Assembly: GCA_029465975.1 (NCBI GenBank)
Contig: CM055755.1
Coordinates: forward strand, 4,907,138-4,971,137
Direction: 5' to 3'
Origin: Dallia pectoralis
Taxonomy: Eukaryota; Chordata; Actinopteri; Esociformes; Umbridae
DNA length: 64,000 bases
The notes under the pieces were generated by a model that did not search any database, was not told where the DNA came from, and was given only the letters and a program-made list of their open reading frames with translations. Position 1 is the stretch's first letter. Every line of letters begins with the position of its first letter. Shown piece after piece: positions 33,691-46,176 of this stretch. The position numbers and the translations under genes were made by a program.

Positions 33691-33790
33691 AAGGTCTAAG
33701 CAGAGCCCAGACCCGACCTCATGGAACATCTGTGGGAAGACCTGAAGGTGACCGTCCACCGATGCTCTCCATGTGTTGAATATGTTGAGG
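33690..33790 (+). mobile_element. Short Tc1 transposase fragment
   Basis: In one frame the sequence reads KQSPDP. After a frameshift it reads LMEHLWEDLKVTVHRCSP, the C-terminal DDE region (SPDLxxxExLWxDLK) of a Tc1 transposase. It is about 100 bases long, broken, and on the strand opposite to the other remnants. Confidence 0.7.
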
Positions 33791-33850
33791 TAGGAATTGT
33801 AATAGCTTCCCAAATTAAGCATTGCGAAGCTGGTAAAGGCATACCTAAGA

Positions 33851-33888
33851 GGTGTGTGTGTGTGCGTGTGTGTGTGTGCGTGTGTATT
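33851..33888. repeat. TG microsatellite
   Basis: GTGTGTG runs with GCGTG interruptions directly follow the Tc1 fragment. Confidence 0.85.
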
Positions 33889-34472
33889 TATATGTAATGT
33901 ACATATAAATATCATACCATTTGCAAAAACATGATGGCATTTTACCACCCTGTTTACCTCCAAGACAAATGTTTTTTTGACCACTAACTTCTTCATCGCT
34001 CTGGTTTCTCCCATATTGCACCAGTCGGCTCTCATTAAAACAGGAAGCCACCTGGGGAAGAACGCCATGTGACCCAAATGCTTCAGTACCCACTGTCCAT
34101 ATCATTAGCATATTCATTTCCATTCCTCGTTCGAATGTCTGAGATCCTGTCCAAGTGTTAAAAGGGTCTGTTTCAAAAGGAGCAATTAGAGTCGGAGAAA
34201 TGTCAACCCTTAACCGCTCAGATTCGAAGAGGCAAGGCACTGTTTGTTGATGTTAATTGGTTCTTTCCAAATGGGCAAAACATTCCCACACCCATTTTTG
34301 TGAATATGTATTAGAATTCTACATCAGTTTTAGGAAGGGCAAACTAAACACGAATATCCGGTACAAGTCACAATTCCATGCAGAATCTTTTTTTTTTAAA
34401 GTATTTTTATAAGTGCCGTTTTCTGAGAATTATTGTTCCTCTTTATGAGTCTCCAGAGAACCCTAAGGGGTT

Positions 34473-34474
<2 letters not shown>

Positions 34475-34556
<82 letters not shown>

Positions 34557-34646
34557 AGAGAGTCTGACACACACACACACACAGAGAGTCTGACACACAC
34601 ACACACACAGAGAGAGAGTCTGACACACACACACACACACACACAC
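34475..34646. repeat. Long CA microsatellite with AGAGTCTGAC interruptions
   Basis: About 78 bases of pure AC are followed by three blocks of (AC)n separated by AGAGAGAGTCTGAC or AGAGAGTCTGAC. The interruptions themselves repeat, so this is a compound satellite. Cys-Val-rich frames on the minus strand are artefacts of it. Confidence 0.97.
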
Positions 34647-35604
34647 TTACTCTTACACACAAAGCTTAGATCCTCTGACACTGTCAACAACTCATACTTA
34701 AGCCAGTATGGGTCAGAACGAGTGACAATAATAATGATTATTATGACTCTGGTACTAAAACTACCCGTTGGTCACTGAACTGAGTACGGACATCTCTCGT
34801 TTTGCCGCTCGTGTTTTGTTCATCCCTCTCTGCTGTGCGTTTTCATTCCGTTATGGTTCGGCCATGTGCAGTCTGTTTTCAACTCTTTATCAGTTAATTT
34901 ATAGTTCCAACTACTGTAAATCCAGATACAAGCCCGACACAGGAGGACGTTCATGCTACCAGGTATCTCTAATCTTATCTAAACAATGTGTACACTGTAA
35001 AAAGGAATAGCCTAACCTTTGTTTTGTGCCTTTTGTCAACTCCGTCATCCGATTTGCCTCGATTTGAAGCATTCATCACTGCCCTGTCATCACGTGTATA
35101 TTTTTAACTGAATGGACGTGAGTCTGGACTGATGAACTGGCCGCGTTACTTTAACACAAAAAATGCTCTACCTCCAGTGAGATGACAAATCCCCTCACTT
35201 CCACCCCGCTCAGGCTCCCGTTGTGTCATCCTATATTTCCAACTGCCACTATCCAATAAACATTAAAGTACTGTACTAAATGTATTTCACAAATGAAAAA
35301 GAAAGTAAACAACGCCTTGTATGAATAAATACTTCCTGTCATCTTAAAAGCGAAATTTGAGTACCAAGTCAAAGTATGACGCCAGACGAGCCGGGGGGGT
35401 GGCAGTTGACATGATCCTATTATTGACCGACCTCTCTACTCTGTGCTCAGCCAATCACAAATAAACCTGAGATGACCCCTACGTTTGTTGGCTGTTCGGG
35501 AGAGCTGCCAAGCCCTGTTCCTATAGTATCGTCTAACTGATCAGCCCTGTGGAGGGAATGAATAATCAAGCAGATCTGTTTCTGGTCCTTCATCCTGTTG
35601 GTCG

Positions 35605-35608
<4 letters not shown>

Positions 35609-35646
<38 letters not shown>
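35609..35646. repeat. CT microsatellite
   Basis: An uninterrupted CT tract of about 36 bases lies in non-coding sequence. Confidence 0.95.
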
Positions 35647-35648
<2 letters not shown>

Positions 35649-36029
35649 CTCTCCCAGTTTCTTTCCATGCTTTTGTTAAGTGAGGGGGAAACAGCCTCTC
35701 TCTCCACGCAGCCATTGCTGGTGGCTGATTAAAAGACGTCCAGGTTCGCGCTCACCGCCACCACTGTGTTTGTTGTTCGGCAGCTTGGGATCAGTCCCGC
35801 AAGACCCTAAGGGAGTTGACAGAAAAGGGGCCACGTCAAGGCCATCTGGAAGCTTACGTGTTTACAGTGATTATTAAAGCAGGTCCCTCTGGGCTGTTCA
35901 CTGGGATGCCTGTTCAGAACTGTTCAAAAACAGACTAGTGAATGCCTGTGATACTGTCCAACTGGTTATTACACAGGTCAGACAAACCGCACTTGACTGG
36001 TAGCGACCAATTATATATTTAACGTCATA

Positions 36030-36365
36030 AATACATGTACAACATTCTCCAAAACCCTTCTTTCGCAGATGACGACACCGAGTTTAACACTCCCGAGATC
36101 TGACCGCAACACTTTCACCCAGTTCTCTGAATCATTCAGATGGTCATTGGCTAACCTGAGACGGGCCTGTACATGTGCTTTCTGGAGCATGGGGACCTTG
36201 CGGGCGCTGCGAGATTTCATTCCTTCGGCGTAGTTTGTCACCAATTGTTTTCTTGGGTGCCTTGAGATCATTGACAAGATGACAATGACAGACTGACCAT
36301 GTCTTTGGCAGTGGGCAAAGGTACAAAATCAGCAGGCGATCAAATATTTCTTTCCTTCACTGTGA
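36030..36365 (-). mobile_element. Tc1-like transposon 5' end with transposase fragment
   Basis: On the minus strand, the frame from 36277 downward reads MKSRSARKVPMLQKAHVQAR followed by LRLANDHLNDSENWVKVL, the middle region of a Tc1-family transposase just before the first catalytic Asp. To the right, GTACAAAATCAGCAGGCGAT then CAAATATTTCTTTCCTTCAC ends at about 36362. This is the terminal repeat of a third fish Tc1-like family (usual wording GATCAAATACTTTTTTCCCT). The N-terminal coding part is deleted. Confidence 0.85.
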
Positions 36366-39300
36366 TTGTTTGAACGGATAGCTAGATGTGTTTACCATAT
36401 CAACACTCCTTACACAACACAATAGTTATGCAGTCAGCTTCTAAGTCAGGAGAGTTTGACATGCTGTTGACTTTTGGTCTTTGTGTACATTTGAAGGCTA
36501 TACGTGCAGCACTGTACCAACTGCAGTTTGCCTTTGTCCCCCTGGATTCAGATAAGGTTTAGGGTTAAACAAGTCAGTTTGTACAAAAATCAAATGATTT
36601 TAGTATCACTTGTAATAACTATGACTAACTAGATAGACTAGTCAAAACCAGGCCGAAGCTCTTAGTTCAGGGTTTCAGTTTATCCTCAAGTATTACAGCG
36701 GAGACGTTCACTTTCTTAGCTGCTGTCCTCAGCTGACGTCGACTCACCAGCTCTATTCAAGATCCTTTCGAGGTCATTTGAAAACACATAACAGTGAAGG
36801 ACAAAGCGAGCTCCCCTGTGAAACCAGGTACTCTAATGGGGCTCTAATGGGGCTTAGTTGGAGAGACCGCAATCAATTCAAACTCATTCCGAAGTGTGGC
36901 AAAATTGCTTAACGCCACAGCACTTACATTTCTTCATAAACAGGTTTTGATCAGCACATGTCAAAAGTCTCATTTGAGTCTTAAGATTACTCCTCCAACC
37001 ATCGTAATGTTCAACAATCGTCAGCCGTTTGTGTCAGAAGCAACACGCATGGGGACTGCCCTTCTGTGCTCGTGTGCTAATAGTCAGGCATCTTGTTTTC
37101 TATAAAACCCAATTACATTTTATATATTTGGTTGAGCACAATTATTCAGCGAGTTTGCAGAGAACCTGTACCAGACTGGTCAGTCGGACGTTTAAATCAG
37201 ACACTAGGGTTTTGCAATTCCTTGATGTTTAAATTGATTCAGCTTTCCTGCATGCAGGCACTTTCCTGATTGGTTATGTCGAAGGGTTTGTAATAAAGGA
37301 GCAATCAAACCTCACCGAGCCGGTGTACTAACCACCGGTAGGAGTTGGATGGTAGCGAACGCCCCCACAGATGCGCATGCTTCCATCACTTGATGATACT
37401 GTGTATATATGTTTGTCACCAGCGCATGTCGGATAATATTTTGTAGTTTGGACCGTGTAGTATGGTCGTCTATTTGGCGACCGTTGTTCGTTGCTAGTTC
37501 TTGTTGTCATTCTACTTTCTATTTTCGTGATTTCATGACGCCATGCCACCAGAAATAAACAGCCGATATCAGAGACCGATAAGCGACCCCAAAACAGCAC
37601 TCCTCCGCGTTTAACTGAAGATGAGGTTGTTTTCTCCTAACATAGACAACATGTTGTTTAATTGAGTTGGCAATGGACGGTGTGAGTTGAAACTGTTGGG
37701 TACATTTTGTCTGAATGTCCGCTTGGAGTCTGTGTGCAATCTTCCGTCAAGATGTCTCTCACAGCAACGACCCGGGGAGACTGGCCGCATGGGACAGGGC
37801 CCTTAAACGTCCTGATAACGTGATAGATGGTGGAGTCTAAAACATCCACGTAATACTTGATATTTAATAAAGTATAACTGTCAGAATAAACTAATTTAAA
37901 GTACTAATGCATTAGTTGTGGAAAGTGAACCTGCAGTCGTATAATGTACACATAATTTGACGTGATTTCCTGATTACGTGAAACTGGAGACCTGGTGAGT
38001 CCTGTATTGTAATCAGAAACCGCTTTTATTGCCAAGTACGTTTACACGAAACAACAATTTATACATTGATTTATACATCAGAAAATCAGTAGAACAATTT
38101 CTCCTCCGTTCTGCTTTTTTCCCACACAGCTTTTCCAGCCAGAAAGTACCCTGGGTCAAACGTGTATCACATCATCAACTTTTCAAGGCGCCCGAACCGG
38201 GAAAATTCCTGCTGGCTATGCCTCCCTTCTCCCCAGCCAATGCCGGCCAATTTGCAATGCCCATGGGGCTTCCGTACCCTGACCAGTGTGGTTAGCGCGG
38301 GGATACGGAATAGCCGGTTAGACTGACGCCCCACAGTGCACGTCATCGAACAGATTAATCCAGATGTTTGCCTCCTTTCACCTGGAAAGACTTCGCGTTT
38401 GTTCAAAACGACTGGCAGTCGTCATTAAAAGAAATCAACAGGGCCCAAGGTCGAAGTCACTGTCTCGCTGGGTGGCTGTGTTCTGGCAACCAGGAGTTTA
38501 GATCCTGGTTCCAGCATTCCGTTATGCCCTAGGGGATCCCGACAAAGAAGCCGGTTTGAATTGGCTCCGTTGCTATTCTGTCAGTCAGTGAGTTGATAGT
38601 CACGTCCTCGTATTTTTCCTATTACAATCCGAAGTTGACGGAACCGTATTAAGCCCCTGAAAATAGATTATGATAGAGGAATTGTTCACTGCCTAACCCA
38701 AGTATTGTAGTCTTAAGTATGGGTAAATTATTTTCTTTTCTGAGGACCCTGGAAATAAAACAAGGACGTGTTTCATTCTCGTCGCATCTGCCAAGCTTTA
38801 TCGTCGCTATGACACATCGATCCAAATTGATTAAGCTAACGTCAATGAAACAATGTCAATAAAAGTCGAGGTTGTATCTGATTAAATCAAATAACCACCG
38901 ACCCTGACAGAACAATTGGCGAATTAGTGTTTCAGATGTGTGAATAATATAATTCAAAAAACGATAGTCTTTCTATACTTTGTAATCTGCCTTTTTTCAT
39001 TGGCCTGAGGATTAGTAAAACAAATTGATTGCCCATTAGATGCTAATCTTGTAATTTGTAAGGCGTAATTCTTCCTGATATTGTTCCTGTCCCAGCTAGG
39101 TCACTAGGCTATGGGGATATAGGTCTAATGCCATAAGCAGACAATGTAATGTGCGTAGTTTTCGATCGATTTTAATGCATCAGGAGCTATACGGCCTGTC
39201 CGGTCCACTGGCCCTGGATCAGCTGGTGTTGTGTTAGTCGTCAGACGTTGTTTTCTCTCTTCAGTAGATCAGCGACAACGTGAGTGTTTGGCTTGTAGCC

Positions 39301-42300
39301 ACGTAGCTCCTAAAGCTCCACAGTGAATTATTGTGTCCTAGTGATCGCGATGTCCTTGATACTTACATCGGCGTTTGAACATGGTCAAACATGCTGTACA
39401 TACGAGAAGAAATTCTCCCCCCGACGTCTGAATGTGAGGTTTTGACTCCCGTATCTTTGACCTTGTTACACGCTATGTGCCGAGACCACTTGAGTCTAAT
39501 CATACCGCATTGCCGTTTGTACCGCAGCTGCATATGTCTGGGCTAATTATATCCTATCAGCCAGGGTGACCTACAGACACTGCGCTCCAGATACCCCCTG
39601 ATGTAACTATGCTTTCGGCCGTTCTCGGGAAACCCGGGGGTTAGGTCGCGAATGAAAGTGGAACGGGGGTTGTCGTGGGACCCGCGGTGCCATTGAAATG
39701 GCCGGAGGGTGGTCGCATTGGTTTAAAATACTGAGGTGGATCATGTGTGTCAGAGACTTTGTTTGAAGACTGAAGTGACGTCTGTCCTGTGGTTAAAGTA
39801 TTATGGTTGTGCCACCTTTATTCTGAAACGCAACACCCCTTATCGCGTCGTCTTCGTCATCATCATCGCAGCTCCAGTCGTTTTATTGGCATTGTGTTAT
39901 AGTGTGAGAACACACGCACACACTCACACACACACACACACTGTTTAGCTGAATATACCCAGCCAAAACCTCCCGACATAACACCCCTTGTCAATGGACT
40001 TTTGTGGCAGAAAACAAAAAGCCAGGTTGCATAGATATCAAGTTTGTAAGAGTAGGCAAAAAACGAACGCTAAGCACATTTATGGGAGCAAAGGGCAAAT
40101 GCATTGTGCAGGGCGTGAAACCCAAAGTGTGCTCACGGTTAGTGTGGCAGGGCTTCTCTAAACCCAGCTGACAGCCAATCAGAGGGAACTATTTGTTGAA
40201 CAACCGTCTAGATATCCCGGGGGGGGGGCGTCATCCAGCCGGGGTCATCCAGCCGGGGGGGTCATCCAGCAGGGGTTCATCCAGGCCTGGCTTGACATCT
40301 GTTCTCCCCCAACCTGCAGACACTGAGAGACAACTAACCAGGCCCACAGTCCAGTTATCCCGTCTTTGTATTAGCAACAAGGTGCATTCTACCCGTCAAG
40401 ACTGCTGGGCATTTAACTCACTTTTTAGACATACGTGTTAATGTTTTTTCTCCCACGACAATCTAACCTACGACCCTGGCGTTTTAAGCCCCGTGCGTTT
40501 GCCAACCGAGCTGCGTCCCTGACACTGATGCATTACCTGAGATCGTTCCGGCCCAGACACAAACAGCGGACAGATGGTGGCTGGGCGATTCGGGGACGCA
40601 GGTATGACAATGGCATCAGTGTGGTCACTGGGCCGTGAAGGAAGAGATGTCAGCACAGCCCAGGAACGGAACACGAGTTTAACAACAGGAGTTTACACGC
40701 GGAATTAAATTAAACCTTATCATCTGGGTGTGAAACTTTAAAGAGGGGCGCAGTGTAATGATTCCTAATCATGCATTTGTTCTATAATATTTACTAGTCT
40801 AGAAATGTATGCTAATCTCGGCTACATGTTGTCATGTCACTGACATAACAATAGAAGAGTTGTAAAGGTCTGTTTCAGGTCGTTGAGAGGATGCAGGTTT
40901 TTTCGCAATTAGATCATTAGGTAGGAACAAACGTGTGGTTCTTTTAATGGATGGCACCCAGCCTGAGGCTCCCACACCCCTGGGCGTCCTATCCACAGCG
41001 GGTACCTCAGAAGACTCATCACAGGCTTGCTGGTACAATGAACACGTGGGGCTGGTGTCCGTCTGGCATTTCGAACAGACAAAAATTCTGTCGACGCTAA
41101 CATCGCGGAAAATAGGCTAAAACAGAGAGCATTGGATGCTACTGATATCTTCTCTGGTCATCGACGCCTGCCGTCTGAAAGCCACATATTGTAGGTCAGT
41201 ATTCCAGGCTGTCGCGGCGTAATACCAGGGGCCGGTCTTTTACTGGCTCATGTGGTATGTTCCTGACACACACAAACAGTCTCGCACAAATTGGACTGAT
41301 GAAAATGATTTACATCAACGGTTCCTCCCCGCTATGACCCTGTCATCTTATCTCTCCCGTTTTGTTTGCACACTGTGAGCCGTAAAGGAATCAGTTTGTG
41401 ATTACGGTCGCCTGTGACCCAGGCTACTCTGCTGTATCTTTACGAGTGTTTCCACACTTAAACTCCGGTTGACAATTTCACTGTGGGAGTGACCCCCATG
41501 TTCCTAAACTCGTCACTCCAGGGTTTTATTTGTCGCGGACGTAAATTCAATACCACACCACTGACATTTACGTGAGATCGGCGCATTTCTTATCTCCCAA
41601 TTGTTAAATGATGACTAGTTTGACCAATAATGACCCATGGGTGAAACTGGGTGGTTCCTTCAGTGTGTGTTGGTATTGCTGTTCAACGAGGGCCAAGCTG
41701 TGGTAAGTGGCAACGCTTACTTTTGTGTTTCATATAGAAAGGTAAACCCTATGCTATCAAGTCATCAGTTATATAATGGTATGTTGTGTGTCGGTAATCT
41801 CGTGCTGCAATTCCACGTGCGAAAAGCTTAGACACTATGAGTAAGAAACAGAAGAACACATGAATCGGAACGTAACGATCTATAACGAGATAGAATGTTT
41901 GCTTGAACGCAATGCTGTGTGTGTGTGTGTGTATATATATATCCAAACAAAGCTTTACCAAGAAACATTTTCCACATTACTACGTGGAGGTAGAAAGGAG
42001 TTAGAGCAATAACAATCTCCTGCAATCCAGTGTTAGACTGAAGAGTTTAATGACTAACCTTTTGACACAATATTGACTTCTTCCTCAGACTGATAATCCA
42101 CTCAACTCCAAATAAACATAACAGCGTCAAACATGGGCGAAAAAAAACAACAGAAAATTAACCAAGCAGCATTAATGTGGGTGTTTTTGGCGTGTCTGTG
42201 AAAACTTCGGAATAGACCTGAACTAACCAGGTAATATTATGGAGGTGAGGACACTGAAAAACATTCAATTTGATTTGCCACGTGGATAACTTTATCCATT

Positions 42301-42380
42301 AGGTCAAGTTATCCAGTTCTCGGGTAAATGTGCGCGTCTTGTCTGGTTCACCGTTTCTTGGCTTATATGGATTCGATCCA
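36366..42380. other. Intergenic stretch upstream of gpr4
   Basis: No gene recognised. It contains a short GTCATCCAGC-type repeat (about 40229-40286), a CA tract near 39910-39942, a GT/AT tract near 41918-41942, and a TTTATTGCCAAGTACGTTTA phrase at about 38026 resembling a dispersed fish repeat. The rest is unique-looking AT-rich sequence. Confidence 0.5.
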
Positions 42381-42390
42381 TTTTCTGGGC

Positions 42391-42398
42391 TATAAATA
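42391..42398 (+). promoter_or_regulatory. gpr4: Candidate TATA box upstream of gpr4
   Basis: CTATAAATAG is a textbook TATA element, 1.4 kb upstream of the gpr4 start codon. Sequence downstream becomes richer in CpG, and T-rich acceptors follow at 42773 (TTTTGTTTCAG|ATGAG) and about 43768 (TTGCTTGCAG|CTGTG), which could end leader introns. Mammalian GPR4 has a non-coding 5' exon. The link to gpr4 is inferred from position and strand only. Confidence 0.35.
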
Positions 42399-43810
42399 GG
42401 ATTTGAGTAAGTGTTGGGTCACACAGAAGGGACATTCGCGTGACGTACACTTTCCATTCACCTGTTCTGACAATGGATTAAAGCTGAGCTTTCGGTTGAG
42501 TGCGCGCCAACTCTCTCAATCTTTTGTGGGATTTTTGTTATGGTTGTCCTCCTACCGTTCTTTGTCTGCTCCGGCGCAAATGCCCACAACACTTTAGAGA
42601 AACTTGAGAATCGGATAATCGAGTCCAGGTCGAATTAGAATGTAAACTGTGAGCGAAAGACTAAGCGGTGTGGAGTACTGGCGAAGCGACACAAACACCG
42701 ACCAGCGAATTGTCAGCGCGAATACACCCATACGCCCGCTCTCTCTCACGCGCACACTGTTCTTTTGTTTCAGATGAGCAGAGCCGAGGGGGTCTGAGTT
42801 AACAGTTGGCCTGCTGCTGTGTGCCTGGAGTTGGGGCGTCGATCTTCACAGTCCCGTTGGAGGGGTGTCGCTTGGCCCTTGAAGAACCCTCACCCTGCAC
42901 AGAGCGGCCCGTTCTCCAACCACACCCTCACCAACGCCTAACCCCCCCCACGACACAGACAGCAACTGACCTCTAGACATAATCCTCGCCAAGACCCGAC
43001 GATAACCCCGTTCCAGGGTGCTGGCCCAGCTCTCAGGCGATGAGAGGGGTTTAAATTCGCCACCTTTACTTTACTTTTCCACCCTTTGTCTCCATGAGGT
43101 GTGGGAACCATCTAGGAAATGGGAGACGGCTGTTTGACATTTGAAGCCCACCAGGAGAAATCGGGTGTCTTTCAGACCTGGATATAACGAGTTGCTCGAC
43201 AATAAGAAGGAAACGTCAACATCTGTGGATGTTAATTCTCCCACGTTCTATCTCATTAACCACGAGTAGTCAGGTGGCCCTGCACCTGTAAAGGATTTGT
43301 ACCAGATTTCCAAAACTACCTGTGGAAAAGATTTACTTGGGAATATGTTTTTGGCATGAGGTGGGAAAGAAAAGACATGTTACTAGAAACTGTCTAACGG
43401 CAAACTACAGGATTTTTGGTAACTTTAACTTAACATCTGAAATGTATCAGATGATCAGATCACATCGTGAATTTGTCTACGTTTGATTATCACGTTTACC
43501 TGTCATTATCTTTGGCCCTCCGTGTTGCCTTGTCAATAGTAAAAGATTTGTACAAAATCTAACAAGGTTGTTTTAATTTAAATAATATGATGATGTAAAC
43601 TGTTATTAATATCGTCAACTTGAGTTAATACCTGGAATATGATATTCAATATTTCTAATATATATTGCACCTTTTAGGTTTTTTTAATTGGATCACTATG
43701 TTATTTTGACAATGTCAATCACCTAACCGACCAAAGATTCTGGTGACTTCCGTCGGATTGCTTGCAGCTGTGCAGCCGTATGTAGGCGTGGGCGTCACGG
43801 CGACGGCACA

Positions 43811-44884
43811 ATGTGCAACATCACCTTCTGCGATGTGGACTCGAAGATCGACCAGTACTTCCAGCCGACGCTCTACATCATCGTCATTATCCTGGGCCTC
43901 CCCACCAACTGCATGGCCCTGTGGGCGGCGTACATGCAGGTGAAGCAGAAGAACGAGCTGGGCATCTACCTGATCAACCTGTCCGTGGCCGACCTCCTCT
44001 ACATCGGCACGCTGCCCCTGTGGATTGACTACTTCCTGCAGCACGACGACTGGATCCACGGGCCCAACTCGTGCAAAATCTTTGGCTTCATCTTCTACAC
44101 CAACATCTACATTAGCATCGCCTTCCTTTGCTGCATCTCCATCGACCGCTACCTGGCTGTCGCCTACCCGCTGAAGTTCGCCAAGGTCCGCCGGGTCAAA
44201 ACCGCCGTGCTGGTCAGTGTCGTGGTGTGGGCCATAGAGATTGTGGCCAACTCTGCGCCGCTCTTTCACGACGAACTCTTCCGGGACAAACACAACCACT
44301 CGTTCTGCTTCGAGAAGTACCCCATGCAGGACTGGGTGGCGGGCATGAACCTTTACCGGAGTTTCCTGGGCTTCCTGGTGCCCTGGTTGCTCATGCTGTT
44401 CGCCTACTGGGGCATCCTGTGGGCGGTGCGCGGCAACGTGTCCACCGAGTGCCACGAGAAGGCCAAGATAAAGCGCCTGGCTCTGAGTCTCATCCTAATC
44501 GTGCTGCTGTGCTTCGGGCCGTACCACGTCCTCCTCCTGTGGCGGAGCTTCCTCTTCCTCAGGAAGCCGTGTGACTGTGGCGTGGAGGAGAGCCTGTTCC
44601 CGGCCTACCACGTGACCCTGGCCCTCACCAGTCTGAACTGTGTGGCCGACCCAATCCTCTACTGTTTCGTCAACGAGGGGGCGCGCAACGACGTCGGCCG
44701 CGCCCTCTCCGCCTTGCTGGGGGCCTTAAAGAGGAGCTCGGCCTCGCCCTCCGACGCCCTGATAGGCGGATCGGTCAGCGTGGAAACGCCGCTGTCCACG
44801 AAGAAGTCCACCGCCTATAAGACGGAGCTGGTAGCTCTCAGAGAGGACTGCCTTCAGATGACCATACTCAGTGTTAAGAAATGA
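43811..44884 (+). CDS. gpr4: GPR4, proton-sensing G-protein-coupled receptor
   Basis: This single-exon gene encodes 357 residues (human 362). GPR4 is a plasma-membrane class A receptor activated by extracellular acid, signalling mainly through Gs/cAMP and prominent in endothelium (established). Visible marks are N-glycosylation sequons NIT (residue 3) and NHS (162); seven hydrophobic segments at roughly 20-42, 51-74, 88-110, 129-148, 182-206, 221-246 and 263-285; the Cys88-Cys166 pair; DRY at 112-114; FGPYH in TM6; and DPILY in TM7. The blocks NELGIYLINLSVADLLYI, NSAPLFHDELFRD and FTSLNCVADPILY-like ALTSLNCVADPILY single out GPR4 from GPR65/68/132. Conserved histidines 153, 163 and 267 align with human 155, 165 and 269. 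The coding region is GC-rich against AT-rich flanks, as expected for this gene. The long open frame on the opposite strand is a shadow. Confidence 0.97.
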   Translation: MCNITFCDVDSKIDQYFQPTLYIIVIILGLPTNCMALWAAYMQVKQKNELGIYLINLSVADLLYIGTLPLWIDYFLQHDDWIHGPNSCKIFGFIFYTNIYISIAFLCCISIDRYLAVAYPLKFAKVRRVKTAVLVSVVVWAIEIVANSAPLFHDELFRDKHNHSFCFEKYPMQDWVAGMNLYRSFLGFLVPWLLMLFAYWGILWAVRGNVSTECHEKAKIKRLALSLILIVLLCFGPYHVLLLWRSFLFLRKPCDCGVEESLFPAYHVTLALTSLNCVADPILYCFVNEGARNDVGRALSALLGALKRSSASPSDALIGGSVSVETPLSTKKSTAYKTELVALREDCLQMTILSVKK

Positions 44885-45174
44885 GCGTTTGTCCCCGTCT
44901 GCCCTGGGGACCGAACTTGAGACTAGACACACGTTGAACTTGCCCTGCATCAGCAGGTTGCCACTGGACTTCTTAAAAAACACTCCGGCGCCAATTAAAT
45001 GGAATTAAACTCGTGGACCAGCTGATCTGACACCTGTGTTAAGTCTTCATACTGGACAATGGAAACGGTACGCTATATGGGCATTGTTACATGCGGAGAT
45101 ATAAAGGTTTATTATTGACTGTTATCACACTGTAGGAGGATAGGAAATGTTACTGCCAACCGAACCACAGACTT

Positions 45175-45180
45175 AATAAA
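45175..45180 (+). terminator. gpr4: Candidate gpr4 polyadenylation signal
   Basis: AATAAA lies 291 bases after the gpr4 stop codon, on the coding strand, in AT-rich sequence. Other AATAAA copies farther on (near 46010) could be used instead. Confidence 0.5.
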
Positions 45181-46060
45181 ACAAATGATTCATTTTTGCA
45201 ATGTACAATAATATATACTCCTGATTCAAAGTGCAACACACTGTATCAAATTTTTGGTTTTTTAGTTTTTCCCCTGTCAATACTTTTTACAGATGATAAA
45301 AATTGGAAACAAGAAAGCTCCTTCACACCATGACTTCTTCTATTCATATATGTATAGAATATGGCCCCTCGGCACATAGATTCAGTGGTGAATGACCCAA
45401 GTGCCTATTTTATTTCAACGATATGGTCAGAGATTTTTAGTGAGACATCTGAAGAGACATCTGAAGCATGAGATTGCAATCAGAACTAAAGGATGATCCT
45501 CAATGTTTTCTGGATGACGATTGCAATTCAGAGCAGCTCTGGGAATGATTTTAGTTCATATGAATGGTTTAATAATATAAAGGCCATCAGTGGCTACAAT
45601 TGGCTCTGAGAGAGTGGGTTCATTCAGTTTATGCAGGAAGAAAACAGATGACAATTATTGTGTAACTGTCATTTAAAATGGGGATGGAACCATATGTTTT
45701 GTACCTCACGTGGTGAACTGTGATTTTCATTTTGTCTGATATTCTGTGTTTCATTTGCTGATTGACTGCAGTTATTTTGTGGAATCTTTTGTATTTTTCA
45801 GAGCGTTCTGCAGCTGCACACACAAATATTATTCACGTCGTTTAGCGTTTATTATTCGTTTTTCTAACACTTTTTGCATATTGTTTGTGAAGAAGTTTCC
45901 TGTATTAGGTCAAAGCAGAATAGTATTTATGACATTATATATGCCTAATTAATATTTAGAACCAGTTCTGGAAAACACAACAGAAAGTCATAAATACAAA
46001 AAAGGGAAGAAAATAAACTAAAAATGAGGAAGAAGCCAGAAACTAAATGATTAGTCCAGA
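45181..46060. other. Spacer downstream of gpr4
   Basis: AT-rich, with no recognised gene or repeat; it may include a longer gpr4 3' UTR. Confidence 0.5.
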
Positions 46061-46066
46061 TACAAG

Positions 46067-46143
<77 letters not shown>

Positions 46144-46176
46144 GCGTGTGTGTGGTGTGTGTGTGTGTGTGTGTCC
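46067..46176. repeat. TG microsatellite
   Basis: About 100 bases of (GT)n are interrupted by TATG and GGGGCG, then a short second GT run. Confidence 0.97.

Noticed and set aside
34396..34690. Cys-Val-rich frames on the minus strand
   Set aside because: They are translation of a CA/TG microsatellite.
38440..38560. tRNA-like wording (TTTAGATCCTGGTTCC)
   Set aside because: No A box and no cloverleaf could be built; at most a very worn SINE.
43715..44455. 246-codon open frame on the minus strand
   Set aside because: It lies exactly antisense to gpr4, is rich in Val/His/Asp as expected from a GC-rich third codon position read backwards, and has no recognised domain.
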